DNA of 64,000 bases, from positions 124,001 through 188,000 of the forward strand of contig JADPYG010000003.1 of the NCBI GenBank assembly GCA_017654735.1. Reading direction: 5' to 3'. Below are positions 33,448-45,092 of this stretch, one piece after another. The first letter of the stretch is position 1; each line of letters starts with the position of its first letter. The notes under the pieces are model-generated. The model was not told the DNA's origin. It searched no databases and saw only the letters and a program-made list of their open reading frames with translations. The DNA is from Vishniacozyma victoriae. Taxonomy: Eukaryota > Basidiomycota > Tremellomycetes > Tremellales > Bulleribasidiaceae. The position numbers and the translations under genes were made by a program.

Positions 33448-36400
33448 CTATACTCTATTCACTCGATCATACTCGGCACCATCAGCTTCAGCCCTTCTAA
33501 CCCTACTTCGTTTCTTCAATAATCCCCAACTCTTTTCCCAACTCTTTTCAAATGCTCTCAAACTGAATTTCTCTTTAGCAAGCGCTCGAGCAGACTGACG
33601 CGTCTTGGTAGCTTGGGTATTTGAGAGTGTCAAGGCCGAGTGAATGGATTCAGCGAATGAGGCTGCGTCTGTTGCGTGAAATCCTGCTTGTCAGTTCTCT
33701 TGTTTCGAGTAGAGACATGGTAGAGCGAGAGATGGATTCAGGTCAAGCCCTTATAGGGTGATTAGCGTTTAAGCTGGATATAATCTTGGACTCATAGCCC
33801 CAGCATTGATCATCATTATCCGGTGGCCGAAGCCGGCCGTCAGGCCGGTTGGAAGGCAAATACGGGATGAATGAATGAAGAGGAAGGGGAAAGATGCACT
33901 CACCAGTCCTCTGTCCATTATGGGGAACGACAATATCAAGCAGAGGTCCAGCAGAAGCATGAACAATAGGGATCAACCCAGCCGCCTACCATCAGTCCCA
34001 TGTCTGCGTACCACAAGTCGAGAAGGAGGACGTACCATAAATTCAACAACATTGATCCCAAAATGCTCATCTTGCATTGTATTCAATCCAATACTAGCCT
34101 CTCCTAACCTCCTGATAATTTCAGAGTACGGCGCATTCTCCAATAATTCAACATTATCCTATCATCAGTTTGATCGCATGGATAGACTCACGGCAACGCC
34201 AAGTTCGGATGCCAATTGCTTCAGTCCTTCTGCTCTTTCTTTATCTTCTGCATTCCTCGTTCCACCCATCATTGTCAGACTGATCCTCTTGTCGCCCGAA
34301 CGATACTCTGGATGGTCTTTAAACAAAATAGCAAGAGCTTGAACCTGTTTCGCTTGTTCCTTCTCAGGTCTATCATCAGCTCAATTCAAGTGCGGGCAGG
34401 GGAGGGGACTCACCGGAACTGAGCGAGCGATACTAGTTCCCTCTTTCGATCCCCTAATTTCCCGAGACCCTGTAGACCCTCTGTATCACACGGTGGGAAT
34501 GCGACTCTACATCCTGCCTTTGGATCTATTTCCCCATTCTTGGCTCGAATCTCCCTTGTTCGATCGTCCATCAACAGTAAACTGGCAAGGAATGAATTTC
34601 GGCCTTTGTTGAGTAAATCGGTGATATGCGCTTGGGTCCATGAGGAGTTTGTCATGATTTCCTCGGAGAAGAGGAGGGATGTGGCGTAGAGGGAAGTAAA
34701 GATTTTGTAGTATCTATCATCAGCTCAGCTTGTGAGATTGGCGTACATTAATTTGATCTGGGTCCTAATCCGGGACTTTGCTGCACCTCCGTCCTCTATC
34801 CCTGCCGTCCTAGCTTTCACACGCTTGACCATATCAGTGCTGACTGTTGGGTAATGTACATATGCCCCTATAGTGACGCCTGGTCCACCAATCAATCGGA
34901 CGAATGGGAATGTAAGTGCGTATCCCATCGTATCTATCATCAGCCCCGCTGGTCCTGGAGGAGTGAGGGAAGAAAGGGACGCACCAAGGAAGATATCTCC
35001 CCATAATCCTTCCTTTCCACATAGTCCTTCCCATGCTAGGTAGATGCTTCCTAAAGATTGATTGAGGAGTGTGAAATAGTTGTAGTATCCATCCGAGATT
35101 AGGTATCGAGAGGGTAGCGGGATAAAGTGGAGTGTAGCTGGATCTAGCTTGATCGAGAAGCGAGTCTGAGTATCAGCTTCCACAGCAGGACACTTAAGCA
35201 CGGTTAAGCATACATTGACATTATTGATGATCCTCTCCTTATCCGCGTCCGTCCCACCAGACGGGAAATCGCCAGTGTAGACGAGCGAGACTACATCCTG
35301 CTGAGTTCTCTGCAAGTAGGCAATAGCTGACCATAACACCCTCTCTCCACCTCCACCAGAATCACTATCTTCAGCTCTACCCACACAGAATAACGTACCA
35401 GAAGGGATGAAAGAATCCAACCATAGTAATCACCGAGCTCTTTGTAGGTGGCCTCCTATCTGTTCCCGGTATAACCTCATTATCCAATATCTTCAATTTA
35501 TCCAATAATGCCTTTCGACGCTTGATATTCCTCTTTCTCAATTGATTTAATCCCAGTTGAACCAGACCGAAAGTCAATAACAAAAGGATGGGTACGATGG
35601 AGGCGACTACTTTCCAGTTGACACCGGTGAATGCGAGGACACCCATCCCAGCAGCGGATGTGAGGGTTGCGATTTTGAAAACGACGGCAATGAGGGATCC
35701 GGTCGTCATCCACCAGAACGCTAGGATTATAGCTACCCAAACGACATCAAGGGAGATGGAAGTTTGGGCAGGATGGGAGAAGATCGTGTTATATAGCTGT
35801 CGTATTGTCGAGGTAGTCGTTGATGCGCTTTTCATCACCTCCTGAGCATTGGTACCATGTACGACAAGAGCTATCCCAATCAGAGCGCAATATATCGTAG
35901 ATGGGTATAGATCGATTTTTCTCTTCTTCATGGTATAATCCCTATCTGATTCCCAAGATACAAGCGGCAGGAGTAAGAGACCGTGTATCCAGAGGAGTCT
36001 TGGAAGGAAACTATCGGTCGCTACAGAGTGGGGCAACGTGACGATTATGAAGCCAGCAGTGATTAGGGGTAGGGATAGGCTGAGCGGACAGTACGGTGTG
36101 GATTTCGTTGCAGGTCGAAGTGAAAGGGCGGTCAAGAACAAGGCTAGGGCGACAGAAATAGCGACCATCTGACCAAGGAGCATGTACGCAGGTATAAATT
36201 TGATGTCTTGTTTGCGACCTATTGTCAGCTTGGTCATTGAAGACGGTAGAGACATACCCTCGACCCAGATGATTGCAGTCATGATGACGGTGAATGTACA
36301 AATATGACTACTCCACCACCAGTTCTGGGGACCGGTACAGACTATCCTCCATGCCTGCTCGAACAATGAAGTTCGGCTAAGCCACTCTCCTATAGAGGTG

Positions 36401-36706
36401 GTTCCATGGATTTTCGCGTCGTTGTTGTACGACCACTGCTGTCAGCGCAATCGAGATGGAGACATACCATCATGAAACTAATCATGACTATCATCAGCTT
36501 GATTCAGGCAAGGGGCTGTGAAGCTTACAATACCATGTCGAGAGGAGAGCACCAAACGCACACCTCAGGAAGAGGAATGGTTTCTGTTCAAACAACCTCG
36601 TCTTGTCTTTTGGTGTGATCGAGTAGAATACAATCCCAAAGAGTAGGAGGATGACACCTATATATAAGCCAAAGATGGCCGTAGCCAGTGTAGGATCTAA
36701 TGCCAT
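33448..36706 (-). CDS. ALG11: ALG11 GDP-Man:dolichol-PP-oligosaccharide alpha-1,2-mannosyltransferase, in frame with an N-terminal polytopic membrane domain
   Basis: Eleven exons: 36706-36529, 36487-36468, 36435-36258, 36218-35399, 35364-34985, 34933-34747, 34713-34414, 34369-34192, 34158-34036, 33985-33904, 33683-33448; 893 aa. The C-terminal about 580 residues are ALG11 (GT4), which adds the 4th and 5th mannoses on the cytosolic ER face: GGGGERVLW, DTMGY, EEIMTNSSWT, ExxxxxxxE as Glu778/Glu786 in DEHFGINVVE, and GLIPIVHASAGPLLDIV. Residues 1-316 hold about seven hydrophobic segments and a GPQNWWWSS motif, not part of known ALG11. Exon 4 (820 nt) runs from one into the other with no stop. 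An internal ATG at 35646 (Met317) would give a 577-aa normal-size ALG11, so two transcripts or a true fusion are both possible. The last-but-one intron is 220 nt. Confidence 0.88.
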
Positions 36707-36891
36707 CCTTAGTACAAGTATGTAAGGATAGAGTAGTAACTGCGATTAGAGTGGGTGTGTGTGTCAATAGAAGAATGTGGGGTAAAAGCGGGGTAATTAA
36801 GCCTAGAGTACAACTCCTCCTCTGCCTCTTCGTTGACATATCTTCTGTTCTCCCAATTTTTCTATAATTCCTAGGAAGACAGGCATCCAAG
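36707..36891. promoter_or_regulatory. Short divergent promoter between ALG11-fusion gene and CYP8
   Basis: Only 185 nt separate the two start codons, so both genes must be driven from overlapping control sequence. Confidence 0.6.
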
Positions 36892-39056
36892 ATGGGTCAC
36901 AATTCAGATAAGATGTACGTGACTCACGCCGAGCATTCGGCTGGGAATCATACTGCTTCAAGTAATGGGAAAAGGCAGGAGAATGGAAAGTCGGAATTTC
37001 TGAGATTGCCATTGTAAGTCTTCGAGCCTCCCTAATTTCAACTAGATGTGAACGAATACAAGCTGACGTCCAGTGACTCATGTGCATTATCGCTCCAACC
37101 GTTCAAAGCGCCTGTAGCTGTTCTAGCGGATGTGGTTGAGGGAGAAACACCTCGAGCGGACGTATTTGATTTATTGAATATCGTCCCCTACATTAGAAAG
37201 TTCAAGACGAGTGAGTCTCCCTATCATAGAGAGTGGGGAGAAAGGCTAATGTGTAGATCCTGTCTCGGGTAAACCATTAGATACGAGCCAGCTCATCAAG
37301 CTCAACTTCTTCAAGGTATGTCGCCACTTCCTCCCATTGACGAAGGAGGGCTAATGCCAGAATGCGGAAGGAATGATGCACGACCCAATCACCTACAAAG
37401 TATTCTCCCCTCACATCCATATCGTCTTTCTCAAGAATACCGTAAGGCATCACCAGGTGGATAGAGCTGAGAACAGGGAAACGTATTCGACATGACATCC
37501 CTAAACCTCCTAGCTATAAAACCAAAAACATGGCGAGATCTAATCTCAGATGAACCATTCACCAGATCCGATATCATCACTATTCAAGATCCAAACAATT
37601 TAGCATCTAGGGATTTGAGGGAATATGATTATGTGAAAAGTGGAAGAAAAGTTACAGATGATGAGATGGAGGGTGATCCGTTAAAGGGGATTAATGTGGA
37701 TGCTGCTGGAGGTGCCGGGAAGGTCTTGAAGATGATCGCTGAGAAGGTGAGCCCCATTTCTGACATCTTCAGATCGGTATTTGGTACTGATGATAGACAC
37801 GCTCGGAACAGATGCCTCCGCCTGAACCGATCAAGAAGGAGGCTGTAGTTGTCAAAGCGAGGAAAGAGCAATTAGCCTGTAAGCTGCCGGTTGCCCTGAC
37901 GTTTGCTCAAGCTGACGATCAGACAACGCAACAAACCATACCAGTGGACGAACAGCCGCATCATTCACTTCGACATCAGTAGTCCCGGAAACAAGTAACG
38001 AGCGAGTCCTACAGGACGAAGAGGAGTGTGAGTCTTCTTCTCCACCATGACCCCAAGCTAACGAGTAGTCATGTTTGACGAGCTCAAGAAAGTGATGAAG
38101 GCGAAAGACCGGCTGGCGTCCAAAGCCTACGCTACAATCCTAACAAATTACGGTGGATTGAATGTGGAACTACACGGTGATAGAGCGCCAAAGACGGTAT
38201 ACAACTTTGTCCAATTAGCAAAGCAGGGGTATTATGATAATGTCAAATTCCATCGTCTGATACCTGGTTTCATGGTAAGCTTCTCTTACCACTCCCGGGT
38301 ACAATAGCTGATATCCAGATCCAAGGAGGTGATCCAACGGGAACTGGACGAGGAGGGAAATCTTTTTGGGGAGATCCATTCAGAGATGAACATGGAGAGA
38401 AAGGGGCTTTCAAGCACGATGCCAGAGGTGTACTTGTACGTCTTTCCGTCCGCTTAAGCTGGTCAAGCTGATTGTAGTCGATGGCAAACAGTGGACCTAG
38501 AACCAACGGTTCTCAGTTCTTCTTTACATTTTCACCTTCAACACATCTCGATGGGAAACATACTGTCTTTGGAAAACTTGTAGGAGGGGAGGATACTCTG
38601 GATCGTATAGAGGCTGTCAAGGTCAGGCCGGGGGGTGATAATCGTCCAGTCAAGGATATCATTATTCAGACTGTTCAAGTGTATGTCCCTCCCTCCCTAT
38701 CACAAGTGTATCTCTAAAGTGATAGATTGACAGACCCATTCGAGGAATATCAAAAGAAATTGAAAACCCGTATAGCGCGACAAGATCAGTCCGAGGATGC
38801 ACTTCGCCGTCGCGCAGAAGCAAGGGCAGAAAGGGATAAAGATAGGACGACATGGCTAGGTACAGAACTCGGAGCGCGGGGAGAGACAAAAGCCGAAAAG
38901 GACAAGAGGAAAAGAAAAGAAGATGATGAAGCTGATACGGTTGGTAAATATCTTAAAGCTGGAACCGGGCCGGGGAAGGGAGAGGCACCAATGGAATTTG
39001 GAATGGAAAAGAAGAAACCGAAAGGAGGTGGATTTGGGAACTTTTCCGGATGGTAG
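36892..39056 (+). CDS. CYP8: U-box cyclophilin, PPIL2-type peptidyl-prolyl isomerase/E3
   Basis: Eleven exons: 36892-37013, 37074-37210, 37257-37315, 37361-37441, 37477-37746, 37797-37878, 37923-38027, 38069-38274, 38319-38435, 38478-38680, 38726-39056; 570 aa. A nuclear, spliceosome-associated cyclophilin with an N-terminal U-box. U-box part: [32 protein letters not shown]; then [12 protein letters not shown] and [15 protein letters not shown], typical of PPIL2. Cyclophilin domain from about residue 305: [59 protein letters not shown]-terminal tail is Lys/Glu-rich and ends [10 protein letters not shown]. All family blocks are intact. Confidence 0.96.
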
Positions 39057-39266
39057 TTTCTTGTTAATGTCAATTGTATTACCATACCATGTACCTATAC
39101 TCTGACATCGAGATGGCTTGCCTTCAGCTGCTGATCAATCAAATATGTCTAGGGATGTTTCAGATGATTGTGTACCTCCACTTTTGTACTCCACCAATTC
39201 ACCTCCACCTCGGCCTTTGTCTTCGGTCATATTCGTTGGAACGTCATACCCCGTTATCAGGTAAGG

Positions 39267-39274
39267 TATATATA
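39267..39274 (+). promoter_or_regulatory. TATA-box-like element of the SDR gene
   Basis: TATATATA lies 76 nt before the ATG at 39350, a fitting place for a TATA element. Confidence 0.5.
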
Positions 39275-39349
39275 CTAGTCATCTAAGGATGTTCCTCTGT
39301 ACAACCCATCCACTCTCTCACTACACTACATCCACCACCAACAACAACG

Positions 39350-40204
39350 ATGTCCGAACGAGTAGTCCTAGTTACCGGAGCAAACCGAGGAATCGGTTAC
39401 GAAGCCGTTAAATACCTTTCCCAACAACTACCCTCTTCTACCATTCTCCTCTCATCTCGATCCGAAAAGAATGGAGAAGAAGCAATTCAGAAGATGAAAG
39501 AATCCCTCCCATCTCACAAATTCGATAATGTCAGCGTCATCCAACTTGATATTACCGATTCCACCTCCCTATCATCCGCCGTTAGTACGATTAAGGAGAA
39601 ATACGGTAAATTGACCGACCTACTCCATAACACTGGTATCGCCAATGTAAACGGTGACAATATGTCTGCCGATGTACTCGATGTTAATGTCCGATGCGCC
39701 AAGGAAACTATTGAAGCTTTCCTACCTATCATGTCCGATTCTGGTAAAATCGCACTAGTCTCCTCAGAGGTAGGAGCATGGTACACTGCAGCTGCCGATC
39801 AATCTCTCCGCGTCAAACTCGAAGATGTCCCTTCCAACAACTGGTCAAACATCGAGAAATATATCAAAGATTGGGTAGCATTCTCCAAGAACGAATCGGC
39901 CGAATTGAAATGGTCACCAACCTCAAATATGCTCGATCAGGCATACGGAGTTTCAAAAGCTTTGGTCACAGCCTGGGCTAGGAACTTTGCTCAGCACTCC
40001 AAGATCCCATTAGCGATCGTCTGCCCTGGGTATTGCGCTACGGAATTAAATGGATGGAGTGGACCTAGATCAGCGGAAGTTGGGGGGATCAGTGTTGCTT
40101 GGCCTTTATTGAACGAGTTTGAAAGCGGTCATTTCTACCAGGATGGAAAGGATTTACCGATTGTATTCCCTATGCCAAAGGAGTTTTTCCAGAACAAGGA
40201 GTAG
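39350..40204 (+). CDS. Short-chain dehydrogenase/reductase (carbonyl reductase-like)
   Basis: Single exon, 284 aa, classical SDR length. NAD(P)H-dependent oxidoreductase. Cofactor motif TGANRGIG at residues 9-16; the NNAG-type motif reads HNTG (93-96); Ser138/139 in LVSSE; catalytic Tyr199 and Lys203 in YGVSK; PG motif CPGY follows. An insertion of about 40 residues between the Ser and the Tyr motifs (to YIKDWVAFSKNE) is typical of human CBR1-like enzymes. Arg14 in the GxxxGxG turn suggests NADPH preference. Substrate unknown. It lacks introns, unlike nearly every neighbour, has a TATA-like box, and could be stress-induced or acquired, both inference. Confidence 0.92.
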   Translation: MSERVVLVTGANRGIGYEAVKYLSQQLPSSTILLSSRSEKNGEEAIQKMKESLPSHKFDNVSVIQLDITDSTSLSSAVSTIKEKYGKLTDLLHNTGIANVNGDNMSADVLDVNVRCAKETIEAFLPIMSDSGKIALVSSEVGAWYTAAADQSLRVKLEDVPSNNWSNIEKYIKDWVAFSKNESAELKWSPTSNMLDQAYGVSKALVTAWARNFAQHSKIPLAIVCPGYCATELNGWSGPRSAEVGGISVAWPLLNEFESGHFYQDGKDLPIVFPMPKEFFQNKE

Positions 40205-40468
40205 GGTGGATTGGACGGGGATGAAAAGGGTCAAAGATGGGCGAGGAGAAAAGTATATATGGTATCGCATTGCACTGCTTGGCTTTCAATTGGATTAGGG
40301 ATAGAGGCAGTCGTAGACGCAAAAATGAATAAGTAGTACCATCAATTGCTCACTTGACGGCATTAGCCGGTCAGGTGACTATCGCTAAGTCGATCTTTAG
40401 ATGGGTTGGGGAAGCTAGGAGTCAGTCGTCGATTACAAGTCCGATCCGCCAGTCCTTGACGAGCACCG

Positions 40469-40756
40469 CTAGTCCTGGAGCTCCTTAAACCCATTCAGGT
40501 CTAGTGTTGTGTAATCGATTGGGAGGACGAGCTTGATCGATAGTCTATAGCGTGCAGGTGTTGCATGCCCCTCCGGGGGGATGATCCATCTATTATATAT
40601 CTGCAGTCCATGATCTTGCGACCCCTCTACATTTCGGTCCTCTTGTCCTATCCCTGGTCGACCCAACACTCGTCCTATTCTGGTAGATCCGACAGCAGAG
40701 ATAGTGCCGACAGTCCTCGATAGTGAACTTGAAGTGTGTCGATAACGAAGAGGCAT
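40469..40756 (-). CDS. Small open reading frame, doubtful (95 aa)
   Basis: ATG 40756-40754 to TAG 40471-40469, starting 35 nt after the YAE1 stop on the same strand. Basic, with no motif or membrane segment. It could be a genuine small gene or open 3' flank of YAE1. Kept at low confidence because length and position allow it but nothing else supports it. Confidence 0.2.
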   Translation of the reverse strand: MPLRYRHTSSSLSRTVGTISAVGSTRIGRVLGRPGIGQEDRNVEGSQDHGLQIYNRWIIPPEGHATPARYRLSIKLVLPIDYTTLDLNGFKELQD

Positions 40757-40790
40757 AGGCTTTCCTTTATAACGATAATGTCGTCCTTGT

Positions 40791-41423
40791 TCAAGCAGTT
40801 GTATTCAACTCCCTTTCCAGAACCTCCAATCTCCTTTCCAGTTCTTCCAATAGTACCTCTTCCCTCTTCCCACCCCCTCCCGAACCCAAATTGTCGAGGG
40901 CATTCTCCAAGCCCTCCATATCCCTTTTATCGTTTCCATCCAATTCATAATCTCCATTACCATGTTCATCCCTTTCATGTTCCTCCCTTTCCTTATCAAT
41001 ACTTAATATATCCACCCTCTTCACCCTGTTTAAGTCCTTTATGTAATCTTTCAATGTATCCAAACTTGTTGGCGAAGATCGGATTGAATGGAGAGCAAGG
41101 AGGGCTGCTGCTTTTCCACGTAGATTACCCAAGCGTCTGGAAGGTGGTACTGAAGTAGAGAATGAAGAATCGAATCCTTCTTGCAGCGTTGTCAATTTCC
41201 CATCTGTAATACCCTCCCTATATCCAGCCTATTATAAGCTCTTTTCCTTCCAAAGAGTGAAACGATTCGAGTTGGAAGAATGGGGACATACATCTGAATA
41301 TTTAGATGCTATCCTATCGTATTCTACATTCGTCAATGGATCTGTTGCTCCTCCCTGATTTGGCCCAGTGTCATTTAACCAATCATCATCCTCTTCCATA
41401 GCTGGGTAAGGGGTTGAGATCAT
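40791..41423 (-). CDS. YAE1: Yae1-family protein, Lto1-Yae1 adaptor for Fe-S insertion into Rli1
   Basis: Two exons: 41423-41292 and 41228-40791; 189 aa. In yeast, Yae1 with Lto1 bridges the cytosolic Fe-S targeting complex to the ABC protein Rli1, which is needed for ribosome function. The deca-GX3 motif spans residues 46-80: AGYREGITDGKLTTLQEGFD, then SRRLGNLRGKAAALL. The splice site falls just before that motif, at KYSD/AGYREG. The C-terminal half is highly acidic and charged (EREEHERDEHGNG) and less conserved. Length fits. Assigned by motif pattern. Confidence 0.9.
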
Positions 41424-42204
41424 TTGTTGCAGTTGATGATTGATGATTGATGATTGATAATACGGGTACAAAGTGAACACACACAACTCAACTTTATTTC
41501 AGGACATTCGTCTCATCTTTGTACATTTTGGATGGAACCCGAATTATGACACCAACTAACACTTTACGCCACCCTGATTTAGAAAGATGAAATCCACTGA
41601 TCGTCATGTATCACCATGCACACTCGAAGATCCTTTCTGAGCTCTAGCATCAAGTATGTCACGCTTGCTGTTCATATTGGCACAGAACCGACCGTGATAT
41701 CCACGACCATAGAATCTAGAAAATTCCGCATCCCGTCCGATCTGCGCAGACAACCTGGATATCGCCCAGTTAGTAGCAAGGTGGGGGACCACTTGCGAAT
41801 CCTGTTAGGTGTTGTGGTTCATTTCTTTTTGGCTGGGAACGAGATTAGAGAATACGATCCCACTCTAATTTATCTTTTTGTTCTTATGCATCATTTGTCC
41901 TTGTCTTCTGAACATAATCCACTCACTCTGGCATCCAGCCTGCCGCCTTTCGCTTACGTCTGACAGGGGTAGAGGTACGAGACTGTAATTGGTGCCACAA
42001 TTGATGAGTCATTCCAGAAGTTGGATTGAGTTGAGTGATCCTTTGATTTCTGTTCTCCTTTTCAAACCTCTACTCCGACCCACTTCTCTCAAGTTTTAGA
42101 GGAACACTCAGCGACTCTCGGTTCTCGTCTCTACGACCCAGACGCTCATCGAGAAAAGCAATCGAAGTCGTGTGATCCCTTAACCCAATTCAAGAGTCGG
42201 CAAG
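41424..42204. promoter_or_regulatory. Divergent promoter region, YAE1 and membrane-protein gene
   Basis: About 780 nt between divergent starts. Contains TGATGATTGA repeats just upstream of YAE1 (about 41430-41460). No gene supported. Confidence 0.4.
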
Positions 42205-43036
42205 ATGATGTGTTTCAAGCACCTCATGCCTTATGCGCTTCTGCTGCCTATGTCTGTACGTATCCTCACCTCCTTACCATATCTCATATCCCTAATCTCC
42301 CTTCCCTCGAATGAATTCTCGGGTGGAGTAAATGAGGATGGAGCTAATGAACAGAGCGCATCGCCGGTATTTATCTACCTATTCGCTATCCTCTTATTCT
42401 TTTCGATAAAGCCATGTGGATACTGCCTAGCTCTAGTGAGCTCTTCCTTCCTAAATCATCATTCTACTTGTGCTCCCCTCTTTTCACCATTCGCCTCTCT
42501 CTTCCCCGGGTTGACTATCCTCTTTCCCCTCCTCCTTTCCACCACGACTATGAAGAGTGAAGTGACCAGAGACTAACGGATAGATATCAGTCTTATTCCT
42601 CTCCACATCCCCCTCCTCCCCATTCATCTCCCTCTCCCATCCACCTATATCCGAGACCGGTGCCTTGATAGAACCAACAAGGAAAACATGGTTCGACCTA
42701 AATAATGGCTATCTCTTCGATCCAGTTATTCGAGCTTTCTCAATTACAAACACCTCTTCTCCCACAACGACAATAATAAAACAAAGCGGTCTACCGGAAA
42801 ATTATGTGGATATGCGATATCGCGGATTAGGATTAATATTCGATTTCGGATGGAGACGCACGGAAGAAGGAATGGAGTTTGAAATGCAAGATTGGAGGGA
42901 TACGAAGTTGAGATATGGTTTGATCGATGTTAAGAAAGGGTGGGTTAGGGGGTTTCTAGTGAAGTTGAGAGGGTGGATTGATGGGGTTTTGGGAATGATT
43001 AGGCCTAGAGAAGGGAGTTTGGTTGGTATTTGGTAG
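42205..43036 (+). CDS. Small membrane-associated protein, hypothetical (194 aa)
   Basis: Three exons: 42205-42255, 42355-42435, 42584-43036, phase 0 at both junctions. The N-terminus is hydrophobic and could be a signal or first helix (LMPYALLLPMS), exon 2 codes a clear transmembrane helix (PVFIYLFAILLFFSI), and exon 3 begins with another hydrophobic stretch. The remainder is soluble with an aromatic-rich conserved-looking core: YRGLGLIFDFGWRRTEEGME, then DWRDTKLRYGLIDVKKGW. No family recognised. Two of three introns are longer than 95 nt. Confidence 0.75.
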
Positions 43037-43316
43037 GATATGAATAAAAGCCGTGGCTACGGTTTATGTATTATTATTACTCAACATATCTCTGATACTG
43101 ATTCAGTCATAATTAAGTGGCCAAAGTCAAATCAATGTGATCCAGATTCAGTCGGCAGACGCTGTCGCGTTGCCTTGCGCGGTTGTATCAGATGAATGAC
43201 ATATGCTATATAATATGTCGTATTTACAAAAAAGCCCATGATGAAATGGACAATATCATGACCAGAACAATTTTTCCACAACTCCTCCTCCTCCTCCTTT
43301 ACTTCAGCATATATGC

Positions 43317-45092
43317 TTAAAGGTCAACGCCCTCGGGCCTGACGATCTTGGACTGTTTATCAGTATTCTATCACATCTCAAATTGGAAGTGGAAGAATAA
43401 CTCACGGTATCGGGGATACCGGGAAGAGGGAAAGAAGTAGCAAACTTCATAACATCCTTCTTCAATTCGGCAATCAACTTGGGTGCCTCTCCGGATCCAG
43501 ACTCGAAAGTCTTTGTGAAATCCTTGAGGAGCTTGGTACCAGCTTCCTTTTGGGTGGTCAAGGAGATCTGGACGACTCGGTGTAGGAATTCAGCAACTTG
43601 CTCAACATCCTTTTCGGTCATTGATCGGGAAGTGAGGGCGGAGGTACCGACTCGAACACCACCTGGGACCAAAGCGGAGGCTGACTGTAAGCTTGGATTG
43701 ATGTAGTCGAGGAGGAGAACTCACTGTCACCGGCAACGGCGTTCTTGTTGAGGGTAATGTGAGCTGCGTCACAGATCTTCTCAACCTTGGATCCGGTTAG
43801 ACCGAGAGGTCGCAGATCCCAGAGAATAAGGTGGTTCTCTGTTCCATCGGTTTGGAGCTTGTAGCCGTGCTTGAATAGGACTTGGGCAATGGCGTGGGCA
43901 TTGGCTCGGACCTGCTTGGCGTAGGCCTTGAAAGATGGGTCGGCGGCTTGCTTCAATGCGACAGCGATACCGGCGATGGTCTACTTGTTAGCTCAGTCTG
44001 AACGTCAGAAACGGGACGTACGTTGTTGTGAGGTCCACCCTGGCAAGCGGGGAAGACGGCGGCATTGATCCTAGCCTCGATATCGGCCTCCTTGTCTTTT
44101 CGGAAGAAGATGAGACCAGCTCGGGGACCCCTCAAAGTCTTGTGAGTGGTGGTAGTGACGACATCACAGAACTCGAATGGAGAGCTCTGTTCACCAGCAG
44201 CAACAAGACCAGAGATATGAGCCATATCGGAAAGGAGGTAAGCTCCTTGAGCATCGGCGATCTTTCGCAATCGTCCGTAATCCCAATCTCGGGGGTAAGC
44301 GGATCCACCACAAACTAACAATCGGGGCTTGTAGAGGTTGGCGTTGGTCTCCAATTGAGGGTAGTCGATGATACCGGTAGAAGGGTCGACTCGGTATGGG
44401 AAAGATTGGAAGTAGATGGAAGAAGCGGTAATCTTCTTTTTGGCAGTGTAGTAACCGTGAGTCAAATGACCTCCGTCAGGGAGACCGAGACCCATGATTC
44501 GGTCCTGGGGGTTGATGAGCGCAGTGAATGCGGCGAAGCTGTTGTCAGCGTCGTCACTAGGTAGGACGAGAGAAAACTCACTTGGCAGTGGATCCAGAGT
44601 AGGGCTGGACGTTGACACCCCAAACCTTGGGGTCGAGGTTGAATGCCTTCAAAGCTCGGTCTCGGCAGAGGTTCTCAAGGACATCAATGTGCTAATCATC
44701 AGCTCCGATCGGTAGACGTAGAGTGATAGCTCACCTCGTTACCACCGTAGTATCGAGCCCCGGGAAGACCCTCAGAGTACTTGTTGGTCAACATCGATCC
44801 GTTGGCCTCCATAACAGCGAGGGAAGTCAAGTTCTACTATCAGCGCTTTTCTACCATCATCGTTGAATGAGACGTGGACATACCTCGGAAGCGATAAGCT
44901 CCAAACCAGAGAACTGTCTCCAAGTCTCCTTCTCAACAAGAGAGTGAACCTCGGGATCGGCATCCTTCAAGGAGGTGTAGAGATCCTTGTTCTACTCCGA
45001 TCAGCATTGTTTTTTCTTTTCTTTTCCATCGCGTTCTTCGCGAAGCAAGGGTTACTTACGAAATCGGTGGGGACGGGGATGGAAGATGACAT
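43317..45092 (-). CDS. SHM2: Serine hydroxymethyltransferase, cytosolic type
   Basis: Eight exons: 45092-45060, 44991-44884, 44833-44735, 44691-44582, 44538-44022, 43980-43725, 43680-43406, 43352-43317; 477 aa. PLP enzyme converting serine plus tetrahydrofolate to glycine plus 5,10-methylene-THF. Signatures: [48 protein letters not shown], and PLP lysine Lys250 in [13 protein letters not shown]. The start [11 protein letters not shown] has no mitochondrial presequence, so the cytosolic form is inferred. The last exon codes only [11 protein letters not shown]. Divergent from TOP3 across about 720 nt. Confidence 0.97.

Noticed and set aside
40736..41158. 140-aa plus-strand Pro-rich frame
   Set aside because: Antisense of the YAE1 acidic region.
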